Origin: Prevotella sp. UBA2850
GTDB lineage: Bacteria; Bacteroidota; Bacteroidia; Bacteroidales; Bacteroidaceae
Length of the DNA stretch: 59,342 nucleotides
Assembly: GCA_002350805.1 (NCBI GenBank)
Contig: DEFO01000017.1
Location: forward strand, 1-59,342
Direction: 5' to 3'
Notes under the pieces: model-generated
Seen by the model: the letters and a program-made list of their open reading frames with translations, nothing else
What the model was told of the DNA's origin: nothing
Database searches by the model: none
Shown: one piece after another, positions 44,489-53,046 of the stretch
Layout of the letters: each line of letters starts with the position of its first letter
Numbering within the stretch: position 1 is the first letter of the stretch
Made by a program: the position numbers and the translations under genes

Positions 44489-45775
44489 ATGTGGACAAAA
44501 CCTTGGAGACTGAGAGAGGGGTTTGTGATAGGAGCAGGACTGCTTGTCACCGGCCTGATGCTTCAGCTGAGCATCGGCCCCATAGACTGGCAGTCCTTCG
44601 CCTATCCGGTCAACGTCATCGTATTGGCCCTGCTCCTCGCCATCATCATACTGACCTATGCCATGCGCCCACGGGTGTATGCCTGCCGCTACATGACCAC
44701 CACGACGGCCGCTGTGCCCGCCCTCATCTACACCGTTGTGCTGACGGCGGTCATGGGCCTCACCAAGCAGTTGCCCTCCGGACCGCTCATGCTGTCGGAG
44801 CCCTCCCTTGCCGATACCGTCGGCCTGACGCGCATGCTCTCCTTCTGGCCGTTCGTGCTGATATATGTCTGGCTGACCCTCTTGCTCGGCGAGGTGGTCA
44901 TCCATCGTCTGTTGCACCTGCGTAAAGGCCGTCAGTTCTGGACCCGCGACCTTCCGTTCATCGTCAACCACCTGGGACTGTTCATCACCATCATCACCGC
45001 CACGCTGGGCAATGCCGACATGCAACGCCTGAAGATGATGGTCACCCAAGAAGGCCCCGAATGGCGCGCCACCGACGACCGTGGCGAGATGCACGAGCTG
45101 CCCATTGCCATCCAACTGAAAGAATTCCGCATCGACGAATATCCTCCTAAGCTGACACTCATCGACAACAGTACCGGTGAGCCTGTCGGCGGACAACAGG
45201 CTGAGACGCTCTTGCTCGACAGCACCTTCTCAGAGGGACAGCTGGGCAACTGGCGCATCCGGCTGAACCAGCATTTAGACCTGGCCACACCCGTCATGAA
45301 GGAAGACACCACCAACTTCGAGCCTTGGATGCATACGGGTGCCGTCACGGCGGTGAATATCGATGCAGAGAGGATTCTCGCAACGGATGCCCATCACACC
45401 GGCACGAAGCAGAGCGGCTGGATTACCTGCGGCAGTTACATGTTCCCCTATCAGATGCTGAAACTGGACGACCGCCAGAGCCTGGCCATGATGCCTCGCG
45501 AGCCCCAGCGCTACGTCTCACGCGTGGAGATACTCACCAAGAGCGGTAAGGACATCGAGACCGATATCCTGGTGAACAAGCCCTACAGCATCGACGGCTG
45601 GAAGATCTATCAGTTGAACTACGACACGGAGCGGGGCCGCTGGAGCGAGATCAGCATTCTTGAGCTGGTCAGCGACCCGTGGCTGCCCTTTGTCTACACC
45701 GGCATCTACATGATGCTGCTCGGTGCCATTCTCATGTTTATACTTGCACAACGCAGAAAGGAGGAACAGCCATGA
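44489..45775 (+). CDS. resB: ResB-like cytochrome c biogenesis protein
   Basis: This 428-residue membrane protein has four hydrophobic segments in the first 170 residues, a large soluble domain (about 190-395, GTLGNADMQRL to WSEISILELVSDPW) and a last membrane helix (IYMMLLGAILMFILA). This matches ResB/Ccs1, which with CcsA delivers and attaches haem to CxxCH motifs in system II. Its stop overlaps the ccsA start (ATGA at 45772-45775), so the two are translationally coupled. They probably mature NrfH and NrfA. Confidence 0.85.
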   Translation: MWTKPWRLREGFVIGAGLLVTGLMLQLSIGPIDWQSFAYPVNVIVLALLLAIIILTYAMRPRVYACRYMTTTTAAVPALIYTVVLTAVMGLTKQLPSGPLMLSEPSLADTVGLTRMLSFWPFVLIYVWLTLLLGEVVIHRLLHLRKGRQFWTRDLPFIVNHLGLFITIITATLGNADMQRLKMMVTQEGPEWRATDDRGEMHELPIAIQLKEFRIDEYPPKLTLIDNSTGEPVGGQQAETLLLDSTFSEGQLGNWRIRLNQHLDLATPVMKEDTTNFEPWMHTGAVTAVNIDAERILATDAHHTGTKQSGWITCGSYMFPYQMLKLDDRQSLAMMPREPQRYVSRVEILTKSGKDIETDILVNKPYSIDGWKIYQLNYDTERGRWSEISILELVSDPWLPFVYTGIYMMLLGAILMFILAQRRKEEQP

Positions 45776-46623
45776 CCTGGAGCCATTTTGTCTATTTTGC
45801 CCTCAGCGCCGTCCTGCTTTGGGCTCTCGGTGCTTACGCCGCCTGGCGCGACAAGAGCCGCACGGCCTATGCAGCCACCGTCGTCGGCCTGGTGGTTTTC
45901 TTCGCGTTCATCCTTGCCATGTGGCTGTCGCTCGAGCGGCCGCCCCTGCGCACCATGGGTGAGACCCGCCTGTGGTACTCGTTCTTCCTCCCGCTGGCCG
46001 GCATCATCGTCTACAGCCGTTGGCACTACAAATGGATACTCTCGTTCAGCACCCTGCTGACCTTCGTGTTCATCTGCGTCAACCTCTTCAAACCAGAGAT
46101 ACACAACAAGACGCTCATGCCCGCCCTGCAGAGTCCGTGGTTTGCCCCCCACGTCATCGTCTACATGTTCTGCTATGCCCTGCTCGGCGCAGCTGCCGTC
46201 ATGGCGCTCTATCTGCTGATCAAAAACAATAGGGAGAATGCACGGCTCTCAGCCGGCAACACCCGTAACGCAGAGGAGATTGCCCCCGGTGCAGCATTCC
46301 GCGTACAACGCTCCGAGATGGACATTTGCGACAACCTGGTCTATGTGGGACTGGCCTTCATGACCGTGGGCATGCTCTTCGGAGCCTTGTGGGCTAAAGA
46401 GGCATGGGGCCACTACTGGGCATGGGACCCGAAAGAGACCTGGGCGGCCATCACCTGGTTTGCCTATCTGGGCTATATCCACTACCGGCTGGGCTATCCC
46501 ACGAAGACCAGAAACGCCCTCTGGATGCTCATCGTTGCCTTCATCCTGTTGCAGATGTGTTGGTGGGGCATCAATTATTTGCCTTCATCTAGAGAAATTT
46601 CAGTTCACACATATAATATGTAA
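45772..46623 (+). CDS. ccsA: Cytochrome c biogenesis protein CcsA with element-derived 3' end
   Basis: CcsA (ResC) moves haem across the membrane and holds it at the WWD site for attachment. The 283-residue product has the tryptophan-rich motif WGHYWAWDPKETW (near residue 212) and several membrane segments. An 18-bp sequence at 46557-46574 within its last codons is repeated at 54117-54134: a mobile element has entered here and replaced the host 3' end. The present ending is INYLPSSREISVHTYNM; the displaced host version beyond the element reads INYLPAAQGSSVHTYNMG. The element thus preserves the reading frame and nearly the same C-terminus using different codons. CcsA is expected to stay functional. 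Confidence 0.9.
   Translation: MTWSHFVYFALSAVLLWALGAYAAWRDKSRTAYAATVVGLVVFFAFILAMWLSLERPPLRTMGETRLWYSFFLPLAGIIVYSRWHYKWILSFSTLLTFVFICVNLFKPEIHNKTLMPALQSPWFAPHVIVYMFCYALLGAAAVMALYLLIKNNRENARLSAGNTRNAEEIAPGAAFRVQRSEMDICDNLVYVGLAFMTVGMLFGALWAKEAWGHYWAWDPKETWAAITWFAYLGYIHYRLGYPTKTRNALWMLIVAFILLQMCWWGINYLPSSREISVHTYNM
46557..46574. repeat. Attachment-site core, left copy (in ccsA)
   Basis: GTGTTGGTGGGGCATCAA is identical to 54117-54134. It lies in the codons for Cys-Trp-Trp-Gly-Ile-Asn near the end of ccsA. Confidence 0.88.
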
Positions 46624-46679
46624 TATCAGCTAGTTACGAAAAGCCATGATTAAAGGAGTTTTGTTAAAATTAACTAAAA

Positions 46680-46723
46680 TAGGTACAAAATAGGTACAAC
46701 ATAGGTACAAAATAGGTACAAAA
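46680..46723 (+). repeat. Four 11-bp direct repeats at the left end of the element
   Basis: TAGGTACAAAA or a one-base variant begins at 46680, 46691, 46702 and 46713, so all four face the same side of the helix. The last copy runs into an inverted repeat GGTACAAAAATTGTACC (46715-46731) that overlaps the recombinase -7 box. Two more copies lie at 54033 and 54044. Likely arm-type binding sites for the recombinase or its directionality factor. Confidence 0.85.
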
Positions 46724-46727
46724 ATTG

Positions 46728-46735
46728 TACCTTTG
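46728..46735 (+). promoter_or_regulatory. -7 promoter box of the integrase gene
   Basis: TACCTTTG matches TAnnTTTG, 29 bases before the integrase ATG. The 11-bp repeats cover the -33 region and a palindrome overlaps the box, suggesting that a protein bound to the repeats controls the gene. Confidence 0.6.
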
Positions 46736-46763
46736 TAAACACTAACAAATAACATTTTAGGAA

Positions 46764-48284
46764 ATGGCAAAATTCGGAATTAGGACAACCAAAAAAGAAG
46801 GGAAAGCGACTCTTTATGTACGGGTGCAGAAATCGAGTATGAAAATCGATTGGAACATAAACACGGGTATAACGGTCAACGTGAAAGAGTGGCTGAGATA
46901 CTACGTGAACGGCTCGCCTTCTGACTGGAACAGTTACACCACGGCAGGGAGTGCAGGAGCAGAGCTGAAAGCACAGATAGACAAGATAGAGCAAACCATC
47001 AATCTGTTATTCAATGAGGGACACATCAAGGGCAATGAAGATAAAAGCGTCCTGACGGATGCCTTGTTCAGGCTGGCCAATGCTGAGGCATATAAGGCAC
47101 GTGAAGATATACGGGAGCGTGAAAAGGCCGAAAAGCTCAGGAGGCTGCATGAGATAATACCCTGTTGTGAGTCGTTCATCGAGGGCATCACGGACGGAAC
47201 AATCAAAGACACCCGGACGGGCAGACGGTACACGGTAGGAACGATAAAAAACTGGGGGACGTTCTTGGCATATCTGAAAGAATATTCGCGTAAAGGCATG
47301 ACGTTTGAGGATATAACCCCCGAATGGGTGTCCCGTTTTCGTTTGTTCATGGAGCGAAAAGGCCTCATGCCGACAACGGTAAACAAGCACTTCGGCACAG
47401 GGCAGAAACTGTGCAACTATGCAGCTATGAAGGGACTGAACAAAAACGCGGTCAGCCTGAGGGCATGGCAGATGCAGACGGTGAAAAAGAATGAAAAGCA
47501 AACGGAGATATACTTAAATGAAGATGAGCTGGACGCGCTATATAATATGCCACTAGAGGGGCAGCGTGACAAAGTGAGAGACCTTTTCTTCTTGTGTGTG
47601 TTCTCAGGGCAAAGAATATCAGACGCGAGCAGCTTTGCTAAGTATAATTTTGGCAAGACAGACCGAGGGACAAACGTTATCAGGTTGACACAGAAAAAGA
47701 CGGGCAGTTCTGTTGAGGCTCCCATCTTGGACGCAAGATGTTATGAGATATTGGAAAAATACAATTATCAGGCTCCTGACGTACCTTTGCAACGCGTGAA
47801 CCTATTGTTGAAAGAGATTTTGAGAGAGCTGGCAAAGACCGTCCCATCACTCATGACAGAATACCAAACGGCCATGACAAGACGTGAGAAAGACGCTGAA
47901 AAGACATATTTAAAACTATGCTTGAAGGCTATGCAGGGAGAGCAGATGACAAACAACGAGAAAGCAGACTATAAGCGGATGAAGGAATACGCGAAGGAGC
48001 ATGACGGAGACCCTGTTTATAAGAGAGACGGGCGAGGCGGCATCATTAAATATAAATATGAGCTTATAACCAGCCACACAGCAAGAAGGAGCGCAATAAC
48101 CAACCTTTCTAGGGAAGGCCTGCTGACAGAGCGCGAGATAATGACGATAAGCGGCCACAAGAGCCTCAGCAACTTGGAGCGGTACATTAAGACGGGACTA
48201 AGTGAGCAGGCGGATGATATTTTCGAGAAGGTCAGCTCAGCCCAAAAGGCCAAAGAAGTAAAGATGAACAGGAAGGAGGCTTGA
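46764..48284 (+). CDS. int: Tyrosine recombinase (integrase) of the element
   Basis: This 506-residue site-specific recombinase has an N-terminal arm-binding region (FGIRTTKKEGKATLYVRVQ), a SAM-like core-binding domain (about 130-235) and a catalytic domain with Arg284 in SGQRISDAS, Lys311/312 in TQKKTG, His438 and Arg441 in SHTARRS, His465 in SGHKS and nucleophile Tyr474 in LERYIK. It is longer than usual because of an insertion of about 70 residues (roughly 360-430) between the catalytic Lys strand and the His/Arg box. It stands next to the left attachment core and should carry out integration and excision of this element. Confidence 0.93.
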   Translation: MAKFGIRTTKKEGKATLYVRVQKSSMKIDWNINTGITVNVKEWLRYYVNGSPSDWNSYTTAGSAGAELKAQIDKIEQTINLLFNEGHIKGNEDKSVLTDALFRLANAEAYKAREDIREREKAEKLRRLHEIIPCCESFIEGITDGTIKDTRTGRRYTVGTIKNWGTFLAYLKEYSRKGMTFEDITPEWVSRFRLFMERKGLMPTTVNKHFGTGQKLCNYAAMKGLNKNAVSLRAWQMQTVKKNEKQTEIYLNEDELDALYNMPLEGQRDKVRDLFFLCVFSGQRISDASSFAKYNFGKTDRGTNVIRLTQKKTGSSVEAPILDARCYEILEKYNYQAPDVPLQRVNLLLKEILRELAKTVPSLMTEYQTAMTRREKDAEKTYLKLCLKAMQGEQMTNNEKADYKRMKEYAKEHDGDPVYKRDGRGGIIKYKYELITSHTARRSAITNLSREGLLTEREIMTISGHKSLSNLERYIKTGLSEQADDIFEKVSSAQKAKEVKMNRKEA

Positions 48285-48285
48285 T

Positions 48286-48981
48286 ATGGGCGAGTCTTTT
48301 AATTATATTGAGGTGCTTTGCAGGGTAGGCAGCGCGACTGTGACCGTCTCAGGGGACTGGGGGCAAAGCATCGGGAGCGTGAAGAAATACGCAGATATGC
48401 TGGCCGCGCTTGATTTTAATATAATGTACGGAGAGTCGCAACAACCCAACGCAAAAAAGACGCTGGAGAAGTGGAGCAGCAGAGAGGTGAGATGCTGGAG
48501 TCTGTGTTGGTTAATCAGAAATGCCAAACAGATGTATAAATGGCTGGATAAATTGTTTTGCAATGATTTGCGCGAGCTGGGCGAGGCACAGAAAGGCAAG
48601 GAAACGTGGACGTTTGAGCAATGGAGAGACTACCGGGTAATGTGCGATGATATGCTATACCAGTGGCAAGAAAGACTAAATGAGTTGCTATCTGCCTACG
48701 GGTATGAGGCTGGGGACTTCAATACAGTATCAGCCGAAAAGCCGCAAGAGATAGTGTCTTTGTTCCGTTCTGAAATTGACTGTGCGAGTTTTTTCCGTGT
48801 CGTAGAAAAAAACGCTAGCAAATGGGGGAAAAAGACAGGATGGTATATGGCAGATGGGCGGCTAAAAAGGGAATACGGTGTCGCACGAAAGATATTCAAC
48901 GAGATAACGAAGGAACACCCGAAGATAACGGATAAGAAATGGGACTCCTTCAGGCGGTACGTTCCGAAGGTCAGGGAATAG
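48286..48981 (+). CDS. Unknown protein encoded directly after the integrase
   Basis: This 231-residue protein begins one base after the integrase stop. It is mostly helical, tryptophan-rich (WSSREVRCWSLCWLIRN, WTFEQWRDYRVM, WDSFRRY) and basic towards the end (ADGRLKREYGVARKIFNEITKEHPKITDKKW). No family recognised and no signal peptide or membrane segment. Coupling to the integrase suggests a role in element control or recombination. A strong terminator follows at 48991. Confidence 0.65.
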   Translation: MGESFNYIEVLCRVGSATVTVSGDWGQSIGSVKKYADMLAALDFNIMYGESQQPNAKKTLEKWSSREVRCWSLCWLIRNAKQMYKWLDKLFCNDLRELGEAQKGKETWTFEQWRDYRVMCDDMLYQWQERLNELLSAYGYEAGDFNTVSAEKPQEIVSLFRSEIDCASFFRVVEKNASKWGKKTGWYMADGRLKREYGVARKIFNEITKEHPKITDKKWDSFRRYVPKVRE

Positions 48982-48990
48982 AAGTTTTAA

Positions 48991-49021
48991 ACGCTCTCTA
49001 ATTGTGAGAGCGTTTTTTTTT
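48991..49021 (+). terminator. Intrinsic terminator after the integrase unit
   Basis: Perfect 8-bp stem ACGCTCTC with GAGAGCGT, 7-base loop, then nine or more T. It separates the integrase unit from the rest of the element. Confidence 0.92.
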
Positions 49022-49118
49022 TGGCATTAATTCACCTCCTTTTTTCACCTCCCAAAGAAAAAAACTCACCTCCCCAACTTTTATTTCACTTCCTATATGA
49101 AGGTATATTTGAACTACA

Positions 49119-49126
49119 TACCTTTG
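49119..49126 (+). promoter_or_regulatory. -7 promoter box of the element's second operon
   Basis: TACCTTTG matches TAnnTTTG, 29 bases before the ATG at 49148. It probably drives the run of genes to 52880. Confidence 0.6.
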
Positions 49127-49147
49127 CCATATCATAAAAAAATAGAT

Positions 49148-49423
49148 ATGAACAGACTAAATTTTCTTTTTCAGGAGGCATTGCCACTCATACAGGAATG
49201 GCTAAGAGATGTTATTAACGAGGAGGTCACAAAGGCTTTAGAGGCCGACCACGCTAAAAAACGACTCCCGAAGCAATACTCGCGGCAGGAAGTGTGCAAG
49301 ATGCTTGGCATTAGTATGCCCACGTTATGGGCGAAAACGAAGTGTGGCGAAATAAAGGCCACCAAGATTGGCCGACGGGTTGTTTACGATGAGCGCGAAA
49401 TACAACGTTTTTTAGCGCAGTAA
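49148..49423 (+). CDS. Excisionase-like helix-turn-helix protein
   Basis: This 91-residue protein ends in a HTH_17/excisionase-type DNA-binding domain: QYSRQEVCKMLGISMPTLWAKTKCGEIKATKIGRRVVYDEREIQRFL, residues about 44-90, with the wing-like GRRVVYDE that reads into an AT-rich groove. The first 40 residues are a helical region that may dimerise. In integrative elements such proteins often direct excision; binding to the 11-bp repeats at the ends is a plausible role (inference). The ATG at 49148 is chosen over 49097, which precedes the -7 box. Confidence 0.8.
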   Translation: MNRLNFLFQEALPLIQEWLRDVINEEVTKALEADHAKKRLPKQYSRQEVCKMLGISMPTLWAKTKCGEIKATKIGRRVVYDEREIQRFLAQ

Positions 49424-49453
49424 AAAAACAGGATAACGAAAGAGAGACCAACT

Positions 49454-50170
49454 ATGAAGAATAATTTTATATTCCACCGAAATTGGTGGGATGCCATCAG
49501 AGACGAGGACGATGGTTTAATCGGGGCATTTGTCAGGCATCTTTGCAGATACGCTTTCGATGGGAATGATAGCGAGCCGCGACCAGAGCTGAGGTTAACA
49601 GTTCGCCACGCTATATCAGAGATGAAAAGAGACATGGCACGGTACAAGGATACTTGCGAGAAGAACCGCCAAAACGTCATGAGAAGGTGGGAGCAGAAAA
49701 AAGATACCACCGTATACGACCGTATACCACCGAATACGAAACATACCGATAATGATAATGATAATGATAATGACTCTTTAAATAATAATAAAGAATATAT
49801 AAGAAAGTCTGACGCTCTCCCAGACTATGTGTCCCCGGCATTTGCGCCCATCATGAAAGAATGGCTGGAGTACAAGAAGGAGCGCGGCCAAGCTTACAAG
49901 GCACGAGGACTAAAGGCTTGTTATACGAAGCTCCTGACGCTTTCGGGCAGCGACCCAACGAGGGCGCGAGCAATAATAGAACAAAGCATGAGCAATAATT
50001 ATTCGGGACTTTTTAAACTAAAAAACGACAATGACAACAACTATTTCAGACGCTCTCCAGCGGACAACATCAGAGAGGCGCAGGAGCAGCACATCAAGCA
50101 GCTGGCCGAGTCTGTCAGTCAGGCAGCAGACAGAAACGGAAAAGTTTATGAAAGCCTTCCCTTCGATTGA
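49454..50170 (+). CDS. Possible replication-initiation or helicase-loader-type protein
   Basis: This 238-residue protein has an N-terminal helical domain (FIFHRNWWDAIRDEDDGLIGAFVRHLCRYAFDG), an acidic-polar linker made of Asp-Asn repeats encoded by a GATAAT microsatellite (about 49748-49775), and a second domain (PAFAPIMKEWLEYKKERGQAYKARGLKACYTKLLTLSG). The two-domain layout with a variable linker resembles phage replisome organiser proteins of Gram-negative anaerobes, but I recognise no decisive motif. It is followed by a gene overlapping its last 23 bases. Confidence 0.6.
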   Translation: MKNNFIFHRNWWDAIRDEDDGLIGAFVRHLCRYAFDGNDSEPRPELRLTVRHAISEMKRDMARYKDTCEKNRQNVMRRWEQKKDTTVYDRIPPNTKHTDNDNDNDNDSLNNNKEYIRKSDALPDYVSPAFAPIMKEWLEYKKERGQAYKARGLKACYTKLLTLSGSDPTRARAIIEQSMSNNYSGLFKLKNDNDNNYFRRSPADNIREAQEQHIKQLAESVSQAADRNGKVYESLPFD

Positions 50171-50747
50171 GAAAGTTTACAGTTTCTTTTGTCCGGGGCG
50201 GTGGGAATATGCCATTAGGCATACTAACGAATGTTTGGCGTTCCCCTGTATCACGTTGAGCCAAGTCGATAGCCTCTACGATACCCTAGGAGCGGCAACT
50301 AATATAGTTAAAGGACATATCGTCGGAATCTTTGGTCTGAGTACGGCACGGGAGCAGATAAATGAACAGGCGGCAAATTTAGCGGCTGAAATGTTTGTGG
50401 CAAAGTATGGCGGTTATTGCACACTTTACGACACTATGCTTTATTTTGCGAATTATTTGCTCGAGTTTAAGCAGTCGTTTTCTGCCTTCGACATACAGGA
50501 CATTTTGCAACAGTTTAGTAAAAAGTATCTCCCATGGAGGCGGCAGAGGGTACGCCCTGAGGAAGACCAGCAGCAACAAACTAAGGGCATCACACTAGCA
50601 GAAATGGTGTACAAATGGGTGGCAGATGGACGCACGGATGATGACTTTCGAGAGGGGGGACTGTATCAAAGTGGCATCATCACAGATGCTATGATACAGG
50701 CCACGAGAGCTGAATATCAGAAGGCCGCGGATGGCGCAGCATTTTAA
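50148..50747 (+). CDS. Unknown element protein overlapping the replication-like gene
   Basis: This 199-residue protein starts at the ATG at 50148, inside the end of the preceding gene. It is helical, with a central segment AREQINEQAANLAAEMFVAKYGGYCTLYDTMLYFANYLLEFKQ and a basic/Gln-rich stretch (YLPWRRQRVRPEEDQQQQ). Overlap by 23 bases suggests translational coupling, so the pair may act in the same step, perhaps replication of the element. No family recognised. Confidence 0.6.
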   Translation: MKAFPSIEKVYSFFCPGRWEYAIRHTNECLAFPCITLSQVDSLYDTLGAATNIVKGHIVGIFGLSTAREQINEQAANLAAEMFVAKYGGYCTLYDTMLYFANYLLEFKQSFSAFDIQDILQQFSKKYLPWRRQRVRPEEDQQQQTKGITLAEMVYKWVADGRTDDDFREGGLYQSGIITDAMIQATRAEYQKAADGAAF

Positions 50748-50786
50748 GCGTTTTATTAACACTCAATGTCAAAAACAAGTTAATTC

Positions 50787-51254
50787 ATGGAAGGGAAAAG
50801 AGATATTTCGCTAAATGACAAAATCGCGCTGGCGGCTATTGCCGTTTTGGGGCGAGATGTGGCCGAGACTGCCTACAGGATGGCGCACACGGTTACAACA
50901 ACAAATAAAGCAAGTGTAGGAGTGATGCTTTCACGCTGGCTCAATACCCCGGCCAACAAAGAATTTATGGCTAGCGTCAGGCGAGGCACGGCCACCGTGC
51001 ACGTTGATGGAGCAGCAGCCGACCTCACCAGCCGGGAAGGGATAATAGAGCAGCTCATAACGGCAACCAGGCAAACCACAGGGAGGGACGCGATTAACGG
51101 CCTCACCACGCTCGCTAAAATTCAAGGTTTAGACCGTCCACAGGAGCGCACAAATGATACGCATCGTACTTATGTCCTCAGATGGCTTTCGCTTTGCCGG
51201 AGTTGCGAGTTAATGAAACTATTTTTAGAAGTTCAGAACGAAACTAAAATATAA
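50787..51254 (+). CDS. Possible terminase-small-subunit-like DNA-binding protein
   Basis: This 155-residue protein has an N-terminal helical region (DKIALAAIAVLGRDVAETAYRMAHT, then VMLSRWLNTPANKEFMASVRRG) and a C-terminal oligomerisation-like helix pair (REGIIEQLITATRQTTGRDAINGLTTLAKIQGLDRP). The pattern of an HTH reading which items are followed by RDALxxLxKxxGLD resembles phage terminase small subunits. Satellites often carry their own small terminase to redirect packaging, which would fit, but without structure prediction the call is tentative. Confidence 0.4.
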   Translation: MEGKRDISLNDKIALAAIAVLGRDVAETAYRMAHTVTTTNKASVGVMLSRWLNTPANKEFMASVRRGTATVHVDGAAADLTSREGIIEQLITATRQTTGRDAINGLTTLAKIQGLDRPQERTNDTHRTYVLRWLSLCRSCELMKLFLEVQNETKI

Positions 51255-51261
51255 TAGTCGA

Positions 51262-51459
51262 ATGAAATCCCAAGTAACTAACCCCCTATTCAGGTGCATG
51301 GACTGCCCTTCGTTGATATGCCGTGTTTTATATGCGAAGACAGGCATCATTAGAGGATATTGCGCGCAGATCTGCGCGACGGTTACGGGCAGCGACCTTT
51401 GCCACCTTCCGCGCCAACCCACACCACCAAAGGAACAGGAATTGTCGTTTGACTATTAA
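51262..51459 (+). CDS. Small cysteine-rich protein
   Basis: This 65-residue protein contains six cysteines (CMDCPSLICRVLYAKTG, then YCAQICATVTGSDLC), a spacing compatible with a zinc-binding fold. It begins 7 bases after the previous stop and 11 bases before the next gene, so it is probably a real operon member. Function unknown. Confidence 0.5.
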   Translation: MKSQVTNPLFRCMDCPSLICRVLYAKTGIIRGYCAQICATVTGSDLCHLPRQPTPPKEQELSFDY

Positions 51460-51470
51460 CTATTAAAGAC

Positions 51471-51680
51471 ATGGAGACAAAAACAACAACACCCCCGGCC
51501 GACCAAAAGTTTGTGCTAGCTTTCCCACGGGAACACCTGACTATTAGCTTTCCTTCTCAGAAGGCACTAAACAGATTTAGGGACGAGCATACCACAACAG
51601 GAAAAGACGGACAACTCGTTTTACTACACGGCCGCACAAATTTTATACAGTATTTTTGGGACGAGGAATATTTTTATTAA
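51471..51680 (+). CDS. Small unknown protein
   Basis: This 69-residue protein has no membrane segment or known motif. It is mixed helix/strand (FVLAFPREHLTISFPSQKALNRFRDEH) with an aromatic end (YFWDEEYFY). Tight spacing with its neighbours supports expression. Confidence 0.5.
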   Translation: METKTTTPPADQKFVLAFPREHLTISFPSQKALNRFRDEHTTTGKDGQLVLLHGRTNFIQYFWDEEYFY

Positions 51681-51697
51681 CCAATTTCGACAAAATT

Positions 51698-52183
51698 ATG
51701 GAGATACAACCAACTAATTTAAAACTATTCACCGCGCAAGTTGAGGCGGCAACTTACGCGCTTGACGAGCTGAAAGAGGCATCAGACAAGCAAGATATTT
51801 TCGACTCGCTAACCAGTCTTATAACGACTAGGGAGGCCGCTATAAACGCGCTAAAAGAACAACTAATAGAGAACGTTTGCAGCTTGTCTAGCAAAGGAGT
51901 TTCGAGTGCTACTATTGCCACCATCGGAGAAGGCTATCTATATGGGGCGAGAGTGATTTGCTCACAGATGGCTATTTTCGCGAGAGAGCTGGCATCTATC
52001 GGCCACGATGCAGATATACTCTATTATTACGAAAGCGTCTCAGAACGCACAGAAAATGCCTTTAGTGAGATATTACAACCATACAGAGAGGCAGCAGGGC
52101 GAGTGATTGCCGACCAAGAGTTTGCAGCCTACTCAGAAATCTATCATACTTTTTCAAACTTTAAAAAACAGAACAATGACTAA
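51698..52183 (+). CDS. Unknown helical element protein
   Basis: This 161-residue protein is almost wholly alpha-helical and rich in Ala, Glu and Leu (LFTAQVEAATYALDELKEASDKQDIF, then SERTENAFSEILQPYREAAGRVIAD). It has coiled-coil character and no catalytic motif I recognise. I start at the ATG at 51698. It overlaps the next gene by 8 bases. Confidence 0.55.
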   Translation: MEIQPTNLKLFTAQVEAATYALDELKEASDKQDIFDSLTSLITTREAAINALKEQLIENVCSLSSKGVSSATIATIGEGYLYGARVICSQMAIFARELASIGHDADILYYYESVSERTENAFSEILQPYREAAGRVIADQEFAAYSEIYHTFSNFKKQNND

Positions 52184-52880
52184 TATTAAAAACACAACCG
52201 AAATGCCAGAGTCGATTTATTCACAGGCAAAGGAGCAGAAAATAACTACCACACTTAATGAGGCTCTATCCGACCTTCATTTTGCTATCGCTGACATCAG
52301 GGCAGCTGGCGCGAAGATAGAGACCGTGCAAGACATCGAGGCCACCACCCCTGAGAAGGTACGGCAGCAGCTGGCAGCAGACAAGGCCGCATACTTCGCT
52401 AATATGAAGTTTGTGCCTAAGGCATTGAGGCATCAGGCAGACGAGCAGTTTTCTAGCATGGAAAGAGAGCTTGTGCCATTGGCGGAGGCATTGCAGAAGG
52501 CCGCCAAGGCCTGTCCCGTTCCTGTAACCATCAAAGAGACATCAGGCGCGACGGGTGATTATTGTGTCGAGTACAATGAGCAAGAGTATCAAGAATACGT
52601 CAAAGCAGCCTCAACGGTTGTTATCCCTGAGAATATACGCACGTATTACTCTCACCTTCTCTCTTTTGTTGCAGCGTGGGACTCGTTGAAAGATGCTGCC
52701 GCAAAGCTAGGTATCACAACTCCTGACGGTAACTTAATCAAAGAGTTGATGGACTCCCGCGACATCATTCTAAATGGCGAGGCGGTCAGCAACTTCGGCA
52801 AAGCTACTGATATGAGCATCAGCACGGAAAAAATGTTCACTCTCCTGTCTGACGGAGTTATTTCATCCACTAATATATAA
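52176..52880 (+). CDS. Unknown helical element protein, coupled to its upstream neighbour
   Basis: This 234-residue protein begins within the last 8 bases of the previous gene (ATGACTAA junction). It is helical with acidic and Ala-rich segments (EALSDLHFAIADIRAAGAKIETVQDIEATT) and a central mixed part (KACPVPVTIKETSGATGDYCVEYNEQEYQEY). Both it and its neighbour lack recognisable enzyme motifs, which fits structural or capsid-scaffold-like roles, but that is a guess. Last gene of the operon; an 800-base non-coding stretch follows. Confidence 0.55.
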   Translation: MTNIKNTTEMPESIYSQAKEQKITTTLNEALSDLHFAIADIRAAGAKIETVQDIEATTPEKVRQQLAADKAAYFANMKFVPKALRHQADEQFSSMERELVPLAEALQKAAKACPVPVTIKETSGATGDYCVEYNEQEYQEYVKAASTVVIPENIRTYYSHLLSFVAAWDSLKDAAAKLGITTPDGNLIKELMDSRDIILNGEAVSNFGKATDMSISTEKMFTLLSDGVISSTNI

Positions 52881-53038
52881 TTCAGTTGGTTTTCTCTCTC
52901 TTTTTTGTGGGAGCGTGTTACAAGTCTGTTTGTTTCGCGCTCCTTCTTTTTCGTTCTGCTGGCCTATCCCAACAAAAAGGCATAACTTATCAGCATAAAA
53001 AATTTGGCCGTTCTGAGCGCATTTTCAGATTTTATTTA

Positions 53039-53046
53039 TATCTTTG
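53039..53046 (+). promoter_or_regulatory. -7 promoter box without an obvious gene
   Basis: TATCTTTG matches TAnnTTTG. The following 600 bases have no good ORF, so a non-coding transcript is possible. Confidence 0.4.
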
